Assembly (NCBI GenBank): GCA_005765155.1
Contig: VCCP01000002.1
Coordinates: forward strand, 4,836,001-4,900,000
DNA length: 64,000 nucleotides
Source: Zelopaecilomyces penicillatus
Taxonomy: Eukaryota; Ascomycota; Sordariomycetes; Hypocreales; Pseudodiploosporaceae
Direction of reading: 5' to 3'
Shown: positions 21,214 to 31,109 of the stretch, piece after piece
How positions within the stretch are numbered: position 1 is the first letter of the stretch
Layout: each line of letters opens with the position of its first letter
Position numbers and translations under genes: made by a program
Notes under the pieces: model-generated
The model's input: only the letters and a program-made list of their open reading frames with translations
What the model was told of the DNA's origin: nothing
The model's database searches: none

Positions 21214-23187
21214 CTATCCAATTGTCTCATCTGTCCAAGTGAAAATGCGGTCGAAAGCCTCCAAATTGACACTAGGCATGCTGTAAGCATCCTCTGATGT
21301 CACGTCGTACATGGTTGGTGGATTCATCGAGCTAGACCGGAAGATGTCTGGAAGCGGCGGGCTAGCCAAAGTTATCGGCTGATTCCCGTCTTCCTGTAAA
21401 GCAACGGAACGGACGTTGATTGGAGACCCTGACCTCCAGGCAGCATTGATTCTATCCGCGAACTGTCCAGCAAGGTTCTCGCTAGATAAAGGGCCACCCC
21501 CTCCCTTCCACCGCGAAGATGCTTCTCGCAAAGCTCGTAAAAGCACTTCAAAGTTGGGCTCAACCAGCGTCCCAAAGTGCTTTGAATCGGCGAGGAGAGC
21601 TCGCGCAGCAACAAAGAGGCAAAAACTCAAAGCCGGTGGGATAACACAGGTCGTATTCGCCATGAACTTTGCAGCAATGGTTGTAATCTCGCTGGCAGCC
21701 ACAATGCAAGTTTTGGCAGCGTTCTGAGATGGCAAACGATGCCGAAATTTGGCATCTGGATAAGCAATGTTCTGGTGCAGCATGATGACGCTCGTATTGT
21801 GGATAATGTGCGCGAGGGTGAGGTTCTCGTCCATTTTCCCAGTCGCATCAATACCGGCAACCTGCCATCGTGCTGGTAAAAAGGTTTTCCATCTTACAAG
21901 CATAGCATCCAGTGCCTGGAACCTCTCGAACCATCGCCGTAAGCTTTCGCTGGCGGATAGATCAACGGCTTCCTGAAGGAGGAAGGTTGCGACTCGACTT
22001 AGACACTCTGTGGCTTCGACTAGGTAAGCAAAGCCTCCCAACGCATTTGTCTCGTCCTCCGTCTCCACGCTGTGGCTTGCAATGTTGAAATATCTTCCCT
22101 TCTTCTCCACCCTATCCCGCCAAAGGCAGCCCTCAACAGGCAGCCGCCTCTTGACATCGGTGCTGGTCAAACTCGTGTTCCAGCCTGTAGTAACAGAGCA
22201 AAAGCGGTCCATGAGGAATATACACCAAAAAATCCGCCGCAGTGACTCCAGTTCTGTCCAGCTCTTGGCTGGAGGCAGGAAGCCTATCCTGTTCAACAGC
22301 TTGTTCTCAACTGCATCCTCTTGTTCCATTGCAAGACCGAGCTGTTCGACGATTCGCGTGGCGGAGGCAACAATGGACCAACTTCGAGGTCCCTTCCCGT
22401 TGCCGATAGTGTTGAAGGCCAGGATGATGGTGGCTTGCAGGCTCTCGACGGAGAACATGTCCATGCATGCAAGCATGACGGCATCATGGCAACGAGTGTG
22501 ATACCATTCCTTGGTCTGGAAGTCAACCGGGTAGAACTTGATGCTGGCCGCAGTGATGGCCTGCAGGATTAGCTCTGACGGCGGGGAGTCGATAGATGCC
22601 ACACTGGCATGAAATGTGGGCTGATGGAGGATTGGGATCCACGGATGTATTTTCCCGAAATACAGATCGATTAGCTCCCGCATCATGGATGGCGGCGGCA
22701 GGATGCTCCGTGACTCGGTGCCAGCACCGCGGCCCCCCGGAGATTGGTCAGTCACATGGACAGCTGACACAAGAGCCGAAACAGCAGCAGATGAGTCTCC
22801 CGATGCCGACGAGCCCGGCCGGGTGCGTTTGCGTGGGTTGAGGAGCTGCTGGCGCACCGCACGTAGATTCTCCTCCAATGAGGGCGGGGGAGGCGTGCCG
22901 TTTGCCTGCGCGGCCAGGCTGGACGACAGCAGCAGAGACTGGCCCAGCACAAGAGCCTCAAGCGTGTCCATGCGTTTGACCAACGTCTCAATATATCCCG
23001 GCTTGGCACCACGGCGCTGGCCCTCCTCGTAGATGCAGACGCTGTTACTGGCAATACATGAGCGGCATGGGTCCTCCTTGGAGCATTTCTGCTTCTTGCG
23101 GCGACACGTTGTACACGCGCCACCGTGGGTGAGATTGTCGTCGCCCGTGTCTATTGGTCCAGACCCGGACTGATCCTCGAGGGCCAT
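21214..23187 (-). CDS. Zn2Cys6 fungal transcription factor
   Basis: One exon, 657 residues. The N-terminal zinc cluster is complete: Cys25, 28, 35, 41, 44 and 51 in ACTTCRRKKQKCSKEDPC and RSCIASNSVC. A short coiled-coil-like dimer segment follows (YIETLVKRMDTLEALVLG, about 65-82). The fungal-specific regulator domain is evident from LIDLYFGKIHPWIPILHQPT to the RRIFWCIFLMDRFCSVTTGW signature. The C-terminus (SMNPPTMYDVTSEDAYSMPS, then DRIFTWTDETIG) is acidic and aromatic, as in activation domains. The stop is 281 bases from the stop of the sugar porter. It is the likely local regulator of the GH88, ALDH and MFS group, by position only. Confidence 0.93.
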   Translation of the reverse strand: MALEDQSGSGPIDTGDDNLTHGGACTTCRRKKQKCSKEDPCRSCIASNSVCIYEEGQRRGAKPGYIETLVKRMDTLEALVLGQSLLLSSSLAAQANGTPPPPSLEENLRAVRQQLLNPRKRTRPGSSASGDSSAAVSALVSAVHVTDQSPGGRGAGTESRSILPPPSMMRELIDLYFGKIHPWIPILHQPTFHASVASIDSPPSELILQAITAASIKFYPVDFQTKEWYHTRCHDAVMLACMDMFSVESLQATIILAFNTIGNGKGPRSWSIVASATRIVEQLGLAMEQEDAVENKLLNRIGFLPPAKSWTELESLRRIFWCIFLMDRFCSVTTGWNTSLTSTDVKRRLPVEGCLWRDRVEKKGRYFNIASHSVETEDETNALGGFAYLVEATECLSRVATFLLQEAVDLSASESLRRWFERFQALDAMLVRWKTFLPARWQVAGIDATGKMDENLTLAHIIHNTSVIMLHQNIAYPDAKFRHRLPSQNAAKTCIVAASEITTIAAKFMANTTCVIPPALSFCLFVAARALLADSKHFGTLVEPNFEVLLRALREASSRWKGGGGPLSSENLAGQFADRINAAWRSGSPINVRSVALQEDGNQPITLASPPLPDIFRSSSMNPPTMYDVTSEDAYSMPSVNLEAFDRIFTWTDETIG

Positions 23188-25953
23188 TACGGAATTGTTG
23201 CCTCTGGGCGAGGGCGATGCTTGTGCGGACAGGCCCGACGGCGATTACCACACGGCAGAATGCGTCACGTCGCGCAAAGAGGGTCCATAAAGAGTGAAGC
23301 AACACGCGATGGTTGCGAAGAGGTTGAAATTAAGCTCTCCTTGGGAAGCGTTGACTTGCCACGACCACTCACTGGGTCTGCACTGCAGCCCCCCAGCCCA
23401 GAGCTAGGTGGCTTGACACCCAAAAGTCCAGCAGCGTTGCATTACTATCGTTGATCACGTGAGACAACGCTGTCCAGCCAGTGGCCGGGAGAGCCGGTAG
23501 GTCCCCTCTATCACTAATACCTAATATTAGCCCTATTCCTAGCCTCCTGAAGAGGGATCCTACAGCTTTCCTTCCACTTGGCTGGCTCCCAAAGCTCCCA
23601 AGCTCCCCTTTTAGTAGGCTGTAGTAGGCTGTAGTCGGCTGTGGCTGGCGGGGCGAGGCAGGCCTCATCCAGCCTTATCAGTGGGCACCACAGCCATAGC
23701 TGTCAAATCAGTTGCAAATCAGTGGGGCACACGTGATGAGGGGCCGCTTTTTGCGCCGTGGCTGCCCCTGTCGGCGGGGCAGGTGTCGGCAAGTTGGGAA
23801 GGAGCGGACGATCACCCCGTCTTGGGGCTTGGCTCATCGCCGCCAGATACCGACCGAGGTTCCTCAGTGGACTCAAAACATTAAGAGTATGAAGCTGCAA
23901 GACGACAACGACAACATCTTGAAGCAATGGGTTGAATCACGGAATTGCCTACACCAGATAAAAAACCCAGCTCTTCAACTACCCGATGTGACCAACAACG
24001 AAAGCCCTATTCAAGCTCGTCACTCGTACCTGACCTGTCGACGTGAGAAACGCCGCTGCTCAAGGGACTCACCGATGTGCCAGCTCTGTCAAAAGAGTCG
24101 CCGGAGTGGCGAGTAGACCTGAAGATTTGGCATTTTTGAGTTCCGGCAAAGATGATATGGGGTTGATGAATCGTGTCTGTCTGTTGCTGGCTAGCTTGTT
24201 TTGTCCTCCAGGGACCCAAGTTACAAGGACAGTCAAGTAATTAACTACCACCTTGGCTTTTGGAATCCAAGCTACAACGTCACTTGGACCTTGTTCATCA
24301 CTGTCTTTCATGGGTTCGTCAGCTTTTAACTAATGTTGATTGATGGCCAAGACACCCGTTGTTTTGTTGCCCTGTGAATCGTTGGGTGCTGTTGATCAGG
24401 TCATTGACCAGATAATCCATTCCATGGAACGCTACTCCAAATCAACTCATCAACATTTCAAAAAAAAAAAAAATTAGGCTTCCTACAGTATATGAACCTG
24501 TGGAGTTGATATCGCTGCCCATACCCAAGTGTCAAGGAGAAGATACTTCCCTGTCCGGACCTACAAGGCGAGTCGTTTGCTTTCCAGAGTACTCAGTCAC
24601 ACAAGGTCCCACAAATCAGCAGAACGATGTACTTAAGTATTGCAGATTCAATAGGTCCTTGGATTCTTTCAAAAAGCACTCGAACAAGAAAATGAAACAG
24701 GAGATTTGTCGAAGCTTGTGACTCATTCGTCTGCATCGGGGATTTGCTGCAGTGTTCTGATACTCCCATGCAATACTTAGCGCCGATTTAAACGATCCAG
24801 CAAGTGTAAGAATTAATGAGTAGCTTCAGATGAACAAAACAGCTCTACGGAGCTTGTATGAGATTGGTCCATCGGTTTGCAGTTTTGCATTGATGTTACT
24901 AAATCTCTCCAAGACTAATCCTGATGCGATGACGACATGCCCAGTCAAATCCCACATAGAGCCAAGCGAGAAGTTTGATACTGATATGTGGGTGTGTAGG
25001 GGTTTTACGGAATTGAGTTGGTGTGTGGTATTCCAAAGATTCGAATGCTTGATTGGATCCGACAACCATTGTCAAGTCATTCCTTCTCATATATGTGTTT
25101 TCATTGTGCTTGTTTATCCTGGCATCCACGGCTCGGCGGGCTTTTATGATTCCACAGCGTCGGCAAAAGTGGAACTCACCGTCGGCATCAGATCCGTCTT
25201 GACCCACAGGGGCTGAGTGACACAAGACAGAAAAGTAAAGTTTGGATGATTTTTATTGTCAATGAGTTATCATCGATTCTTTTGATATGCTTATAAACAT
25301 TTATATAAATCTTACTCGGTATTTTTTATCTTGTGTCCCTGCCTTCCTACCTGCATTTCTATCATTCAAGTCTTTGTCTGCGAGCCTCATGTTAAAATTT
25401 CGCTTTCACAAAAACCACTATCATTCGCTCCCAACTACACAAATGGTGAGTTGTACTAGTAAAATTAGTGTAGGCATGGGTTGTTCCTCGTGATGAAGCT
25501 GTTAGCCAGACGGAGTTTGAGATAAAAAATAGTGTTGGTGAAGAATATGTTTTGAGATTTGTTTTTGACTAATTTGTCAAGAGGGGCACTGTTGCCAGAG
25601 CACTTGGTAACTATACTACTTTAATTGCTATTCATGATAAAAAATAATGTTCGTATGGTATCCAATCATGGCATCATATATCTGAACCTAGCCAAAACTG
25701 AGTCCCTAATTGGTATCAGTTCTGGCAAAAGGGCTGGGGCGCTTACTTCAGCACGTTTGTCGATGGAAAAGGAATGAAAGGTAGACACGTCACATTGCTT
25801 GCTAAATATAAAACATTATGATACTATTTGTTCACGTTCAATCTACTGCTTCAAAGAAAAAAGCGATTTTAAACGGTATTGATATGATGATACTCTGGTA
25901 TTTGCCTCTCGGTTAATGGATGTGTCGATTCTCCTAGCATTACTGATCGCCAT
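23188..25953. other. Intergenic region with a decayed zinc-cluster relic
   Basis: 2.8 kb without an intact gene. Besides the relic at 24021-24116 it holds a 13-base A run near 24460 and AT-rich stretches at 25230-25360 and 25500-25720. Minus-strand reading at 24899-25225 gives a CRRCG-containing peptide with no known family. The composition suggests decaying sequence. Confidence 0.5.
24021..24116 (+). pseudogene. Broken Zn2Cys6 zinc-cluster fragment
   Basis: The reading ending at the TAG at 24114-24116 contains LTCRREKRRC, SRDSPMC and QLCQKSRR. These match the core spacing of a Zn2Cys6 domain (C-x6-C-x6-C-x2-C). The first expected Cys is Tyr (TAC where TGC would give Cys) and the sixth is Gly (GGC), and a stop follows two codons later. 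No fungal regulator domain follows in any frame. It looks like a relic of a fourth regulator gene rather than a working protein. A chance match is possible but unlikely, given four correctly spaced Cys and the RREKRRC and SPMCQLCQK context. Confidence 0.5.
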
Positions 25954-27119
25954 CTACAACGGCACGGATTCCCGGAGAGTGGAGTCCATCATCCTATAAT
26001 TTTTGTATTAGCATCAACCGATTTTACCTATCATTTTGTTTGGGTAATCCCTTGAAATCACTTACGATGCTGGGTACCTATCGCCCTGAAGCTTTGTCGC
26101 CTCCGCGTAACGACGCAGTTCCTCAATCTCCTCATCCGTCAACTTGATATCGATAGCGTTGGTATTCTCCTCCAAATACTTGATTGTCCTCGTCCCCGGA
26201 ATGGGAATGACTTCCTCGCCCTGAGCGATCAACCAGGCAAGGCTAACCTGTGAAGCTGAGCATCCGTGTTTCGCCGCTACAGCTTCAAACTTGGACACCA
26301 AATTCAGAATCGTAGGGAAATTTTCGGTTGAGAAGTTCGGAATGGCGCGGCGGAAGTCATTTTCATTGAGATCGTCTAATGACTTGATTTGGCCGGTGAG
26401 CAGACCGCGGCCCACGGGGCTGTAGGCGATGATGGCGATGCCAAGCTCGCGACAAGTGTTGAAGAGGTCTACCTGGGGTGATTCAATTGTAAGGCAGAAG
26501 GGGCTGTACTCAACCTGGTAGGCAGAAATGGGGTGCACGGCGTGAGCGCGTCGGAGAGTTGCGGCCGAGATTTCAGAAAGTCCAAGATGGCGAATTTTGC
26601 CTTGCCTTTGCACGAAATCACAGAGTTAGTCCTTTTTCTTCTTTTTTGTGTTTTTCATGTCCGACGACGTCAAATTGGCGCAACATACTTCTTCAACTCA
26701 GCCATGGCCTCAATTGTTTTCTCAATTGGCGTCTTGGTGTCAATCCGATGGCAGTAATAGAGATCAATAGTGTCAATCCCCAAGACCTTCAAACTCTTCT
26801 CGCAAGCCTCCCTCACATATTCAGGATCCGATCTCGTCAATAGACCGGAATCCGTAACCTGGATGCCGAACTTGGTAGCTAGAAAGATATCATCCCTCTT
26901 TCCCGTTCGCTTGAACCATTCACCGATGCGTTGTTCGCTGTCGCGGTACACATCGGCCGTGTCCCAGAAGCGCTGGCCAATCTCGTGCGCGCGATCCAGG
27001 ACCTTGTACTTGTGGTCGGCGTCATCGTTTTGTCCATAGGTACCGCCGATGCTCATGGCACCAAAGCCAATGGCTGGGACTTGAGGGCCATTGCGGCCAA
27101 GGGGGCGAGTTTGGACCAT
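25954..27119 (-). CDS. Aldo-keto reductase (YakC-like)
   Basis: Three exons on the minus strand (27119-26689, 26605-26066, 25993-25954) give 336 residues. This is a NADPH-dependent (alpha/beta)8-barrel reductase of carbonyl compounds, of the class that resembles YakC and plant auxin-induced AKRs. The catalytic tetrad is visible: Asp53 and Tyr58 in [11 protein letters not shown], Lys83 in LATKFG and His124 in YYCHRID. The NADPH end [15 protein letters not shown] is intact. The last 13-codon exon ([12 protein letters not shown]) follows a perfect GTAAGT donor. Without it the frame stops right after YPAS, in the donor itself. Start 27119 gives the usual [19 protein letters not shown] opening. 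Substrate unknown. It diverges from the regulator at 27981 over 860 bases. Confidence 0.92.
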
Positions 27120-27980
27120 GATTTCAGAGGTGGGATGGAATGAACAAGCTTGCGGCTGAGTATGGTGAAGAGGTTACTGATAGATTCAGTGTTGAGAACA
27201 GGAGATGCGAGTTGGTCTGTCCAAGAGTGAGATGAAGATAGGATACTATCCAGGCCACTGCTGGAGGGGTCGTCTTTTATAGATGAGAAAGCCATGATGG
27301 ATTTGTGCTTGGGGAACCGGCATCATGGTTGGGCACTCCGCTCAATACGTAACCATGATCTCGAATTGATGATAGCCGCCATTTAGTCGCAAAACTTGCA
27401 ATCCTGGCACCCAACAAACTGCGTTGGTCGCTTCACAAAGGCCGACTCTCCGAATTTGCACTAACCACATCAGTAACCTCCACCATCGATTACCTACACG
27501 TACAGCACAATGGAGTTTAGAACTTATCTCCCTGCAGTCTGCAGCATCGCGCCTGCATTTGCCTTCTCCTTGGCAAAGGTACGCTATTTGCATCAACCAA
27601 TTGGAAGCATTCAATTGCGAGCGGACCAATGAAGTCGTCCGATGCAGCCTCAACGGGGCCTTCAGTCCGCTGGATCTTGGATTTCACATCCCATCGGGCT
27701 GCGGACTGAATGCCCGATATAGCTTAATTACCAATCCCGATTCCCGACAATGGTTCTGGAGCTTGAGACTATTGTTGGGCAATTAAGAACACAGCCTCGA
27801 TATCTTTGAGCACGCATAAACATATCTAATTGACATCCAATGAGCTGGCTCAGGTTCCGAGCGGCCTAATCAAACTTGCAAGTCTGGTCACCGCAAGTTT
27901 CGCAATCTCCGCGTGCCTAGTAATGCACATCACATCTCACATGCCTTAAAAAAAAGACAAAGACTTATCAACAAAGAAAC
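27120..27980. promoter_or_regulatory. Divergent intergenic region
   Basis: 860 bases between the starts of the aldo-keto reductase and a zinc-cluster regulator. Open frames here (for example 27424-27786) have no domain. Nothing specific is visible beyond ordinary promoter-like sequence. Confidence 0.45.
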
Positions 27981-29793
27981 ATGTCAGGGCAAACACCCCA
28001 GGTCCGCAAAAACGTCAAGACAGGATGCGGTACGTGCAGGTATGAGTTTGCCCCCTTCTGACCCAACGAGAACTGCAACGACATTGTTGCAAGCCGGCGT
28101 TGGCCGAGTAAACGTTGCTCTCTGACGTTTGCTTTCCAATTTTAGGAAGCGGCGGGTCAAGTGTGATGAAGCCCGGCCTGTATGCGCGAGATGTATGTCC
28201 ACCGGCCGCGTGTGTGATGGCTATGGAATCTGGGGCGGAGGCGGCAATGCCTATGGAAGCGTTGAGCGAACATCTGCTTCTGCCCTCAAGCCATCTCATC
28301 AAGCTGTGCTTGTACTTGACCACCGGTCCTCGTGCAATGTGCCCTTCTGTTCCCCGGTGCCTGGCATTGGCGACAGACCCGCGCCCACCTCATTCGACTA
28401 CTTTCGGCGACGTACAGCTTCCAAACTACCAGGCGTCTTCGAATATGGCTTCTGGGACAAACTTGTGCTTCAAGCTTGTGCCCAAGAACCAGCCGTCCTG
28501 CACGCTGTTACAGCCCTTGGCGCAGCGCATCGAAACCTTGGACGCACATCGTTGGCCGAGTATAACAAGTCGATTCATTATTTGAGGCAGCATCTTATCA
28601 GACGCCAAGACAAGCAAGCTCTTCGAGTTTCACTCATCACTTGCATGGTCTTCATATGTCTCGATCTGGTCAAAGGAGAATTCAAATCGTCACAAACACA
28701 CCTCCAGCACGGGCTGCGCATTCTTCGCGAAATCCAATCTCAATGCGGCCCAACTTCAACCACTGGGCCGGTTGTGTTGCGACCACAATTTCGATCCATC
28801 GAAGACTACCTTGTTGAGGCATTTACGCGCCTAAATATTCCGTCTGCTCTTTTCGGCCAGGGATCCATGTATCTATACCATTTGGGCGAAAACACAAGAG
28901 CCAAGTCCTCCATTCATGTTGTTCCCATATTTGATACTATTCGCGATGCCAGGAGACACCTTGATGCTCTCATTAATGGGACGTACTCACTCTCGGAAGA
29001 GGCCTGCAAGCTAGTTATGGACCAGCACCCCCAGCCGAGCAATTTCCAGCAACGTCAGGATCAACTTCTTGCTGCTTTGGCATGTTGGCAGAGAGGATTT
29101 GACTCTAGCTACTCAACAATGAGCAAGAAAGGGAATGTCAAAACCAGAATTGGTTTGCCTCTTTTGCGCATATACCACACAATGACGTACATCATGGCTG
29201 CTACAGCCTTGCGGGGTACGAACGAAGGCATATTCGACTCATACACGCAAGAGTTCTCCTCCATTCTCCAACAAACTGCAGATTTGGGGAGTATGCTCTC
29301 TGTGTTGATAAGTAACGGGATTCTTCGTGATTTTCACCTCCCAGAGATCAGCTTCACTGCGGATATGGGTTTCATCACGCCCTTGTACTTTACAGCGATG
29401 CGGTGTCGTGTACCCAGTCTTCGACGCCAGGCAATAGACAAACTCTCTCGCGCGCCACATAGAGAAGGGGCGTGGGAAGGCCCCTTTGTTTCTCGCATCG
29501 CGGAACATGTCATGGTGATGGAAGAAGATGGCATATTCGAGGGTATTGATTTCAAGCCTGACTGGGACATGCATATGACAGCGAAGGGGGATTCGCTTCA
29601 ATGTATGCCTATCGTGCCATTGTCCAATCGAATCACACATGTCACCGTAGAGCTTCCAGAGAATGTGGGCGGCAAGGCAATGCTGATGTGTGCCAAATAC
29701 AGAAAAGACAATGAAATTGGGTCGTGGGAAATGCTAACCACGCAGTTCAAGGTCGTTTTTGAGGAACATAGCTATTCTACTTGCTCAATATAG
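27981..29793 (+). CDS. Zn2Cys6 fungal transcription factor
   Basis: Two exons (27981-28039, 28146-29793) give 568 residues. The 106-base intron splits the zinc cluster right after GCGTC, so a start inside exon 2 would lose half the domain. The full cluster is Cys16, 19, 26, 33, 36 and 43 (CGTCRKRRVKC, then ARPVCARC, then GRVC). The following region (VFEYGFWDKLVLQACAQEPA and VLHAVTALGAAHR) is the start of the fungal transcription factor domain seen in regulators near metabolic genes. There is no clear coiled coil. It diverges from the aldo-keto reductase, a plausible target, and converges on the 2EXR gene. Confidence 0.92.
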
Positions 29794-29873
29794 AGCAAGC
29801 ACGATTGTCTTGCTTTATTGTTCATCAGGAGTACACTCGCTAATCCTTATGTACCAGACGTACAGATGAATGA

Positions 29874-31109
29874 TCAATCAAAAAGGTTCATTGCTCCCAT
29901 AATATCATAATCATCTAGGCCGTCCCAGATATCAAGACATGGGGTGCTGGGCCGCTTGTGCTTGGCAGCAAGGTCTGCTGATTCCTTGACGCAAATTTCA
30001 CACGCGCCTCTTCCAGGCAAAGGGTCAGAAGCGACGCCTGGCATTGCTTCGCATGCCAATACTTTCAACCTGTTAGAGCCTTGTATTTCCAACCTACCGT
30101 TGGATTCGCTCTCTAGGAGATCGAAAAAGTCAAACACCGTCTCCTTGTCCTCAAGCTCGTCGCCTGCAGTCCACTCCATCATATCATCTCTTCTAACTTC
30201 GGTAAAGGTACGATTTACCGAGTGAAAAGCTTGTCTCTCTGTATTCAATGTACCTTTATCGCGCGATGAATGGCCCAGTTCTCTCTGCAGTGCTAATGGA
30301 CTTCCACCGCTCTGGCTTCCTCGACGTCTCAGGCGGTGGTCCACAAACCATACTGTCCTTGCAGCTGACTCGTGAAAAACATCAATCATGTCTATAATTG
30401 ACATGGAATGTACGCCTTTGACATGGGCACAATGATATACTGTCCGTCCAGCAAGAACATCATACATGCAGCAATCATAATCAAAAGCTACATCGAGTCC
30501 CAAAAAGCTGGGCTTAGGAATGGAGTCAGCTTCTCCTCGATAGTCGACCAAAGGCACATCATCACCAGCGTAGTGGTGCCACCAGTCAACATCATCCAAT
30601 GAAATAGGCTTGAAGTAAACCAAATCGATCCACGGCTGTATCGTAATGTGATTTGTTTCGCCCGCGGCGTTGACGTAGGAAGAGGATGATGCAACTTGCA
30701 TCTCGCCCAGAAAGTCGCCTGCCTTGTGCAATTGCTTAGGTTGAGAAGGTCCAGGCATCTGAGACCACCATTCATTTTTCTTGAAATGGCGCTCCATAGC
30801 TTCCCGTGACTCTCGGCTCGCCATCCAAAGCCCACTATCTGTCAGATAGACAGACTCATTTGGACCACTAGCTACATTCCCATATGGTACGGCAAGCTTG
30901 AATCCGGCATTAACCCTCCCTTCAGCTCCAAGTCTTAGGAAATACCCATGAATGGGGTAGCGAGGGTCCGCGTTGTGGGTATAGTGGTCGGCTATTATAA
31001 AATAATGGACATGGCGGGTTCCAGGGACAGGACGAACCGCAAGATCCCAGATGTGGTGCCGAATCTCGGGAGGGAGTTGCAGGAAGAGCGGAAATGATCC
31101 GACAGCCAT
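29874..31109 (-). CDS. 2EXR domain protein
   Basis: One exon, 411 residues. The N-terminus FPLFLQLPPEIRHHIWDLAV (about residues 6-25) is the conserved 2EXR signature, named for paired Glu-x-Arg, found in large fungal families of unknown function. The rest is hydrophilic, has no membrane segment or signal, and is not conserved in any way I can name. The stop lies 80 bases from the stop of the regulator on the other strand. It is probably an intracellular protein; its role is unknown. Confidence 0.85.
   Translation of the reverse strand: MAVGSFPLFLQLPPEIRHHIWDLAVRPVPGTRHVHYFIIADHYTHNADPRYPIHGYFLRLGAEGRVNAGFKLAVPYGNVASGPNESVYLTDSGLWMASRESREAMERHFKKNEWWSQMPGPSQPKQLHKAGDFLGEMQVASSSSYVNAAGETNHITIQPWIDLVYFKPISLDDVDWWHHYAGDDVPLVDYRGEADSIPKPSFLGLDVAFDYDCCMYDVLAGRTVYHCAHVKGVHSMSIIDMIDVFHESAARTVWFVDHRLRRRGSQSGGSPLALQRELGHSSRDKGTLNTERQAFHSVNRTFTEVRRDDMMEWTAGDELEDKETVFDFFDLLESESNGRLEIQGSNRLKVLACEAMPGVASDPLPGRGACEICVKESADLAAKHKRPSTPCLDIWDGLDDYDIMGAMNLFD

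Noticed and set aside
22082..23032. Plus-strand frames opposite the Zn2Cys6 gene
   Set aside because: Antisense shadows of a GC-rich coding exon.
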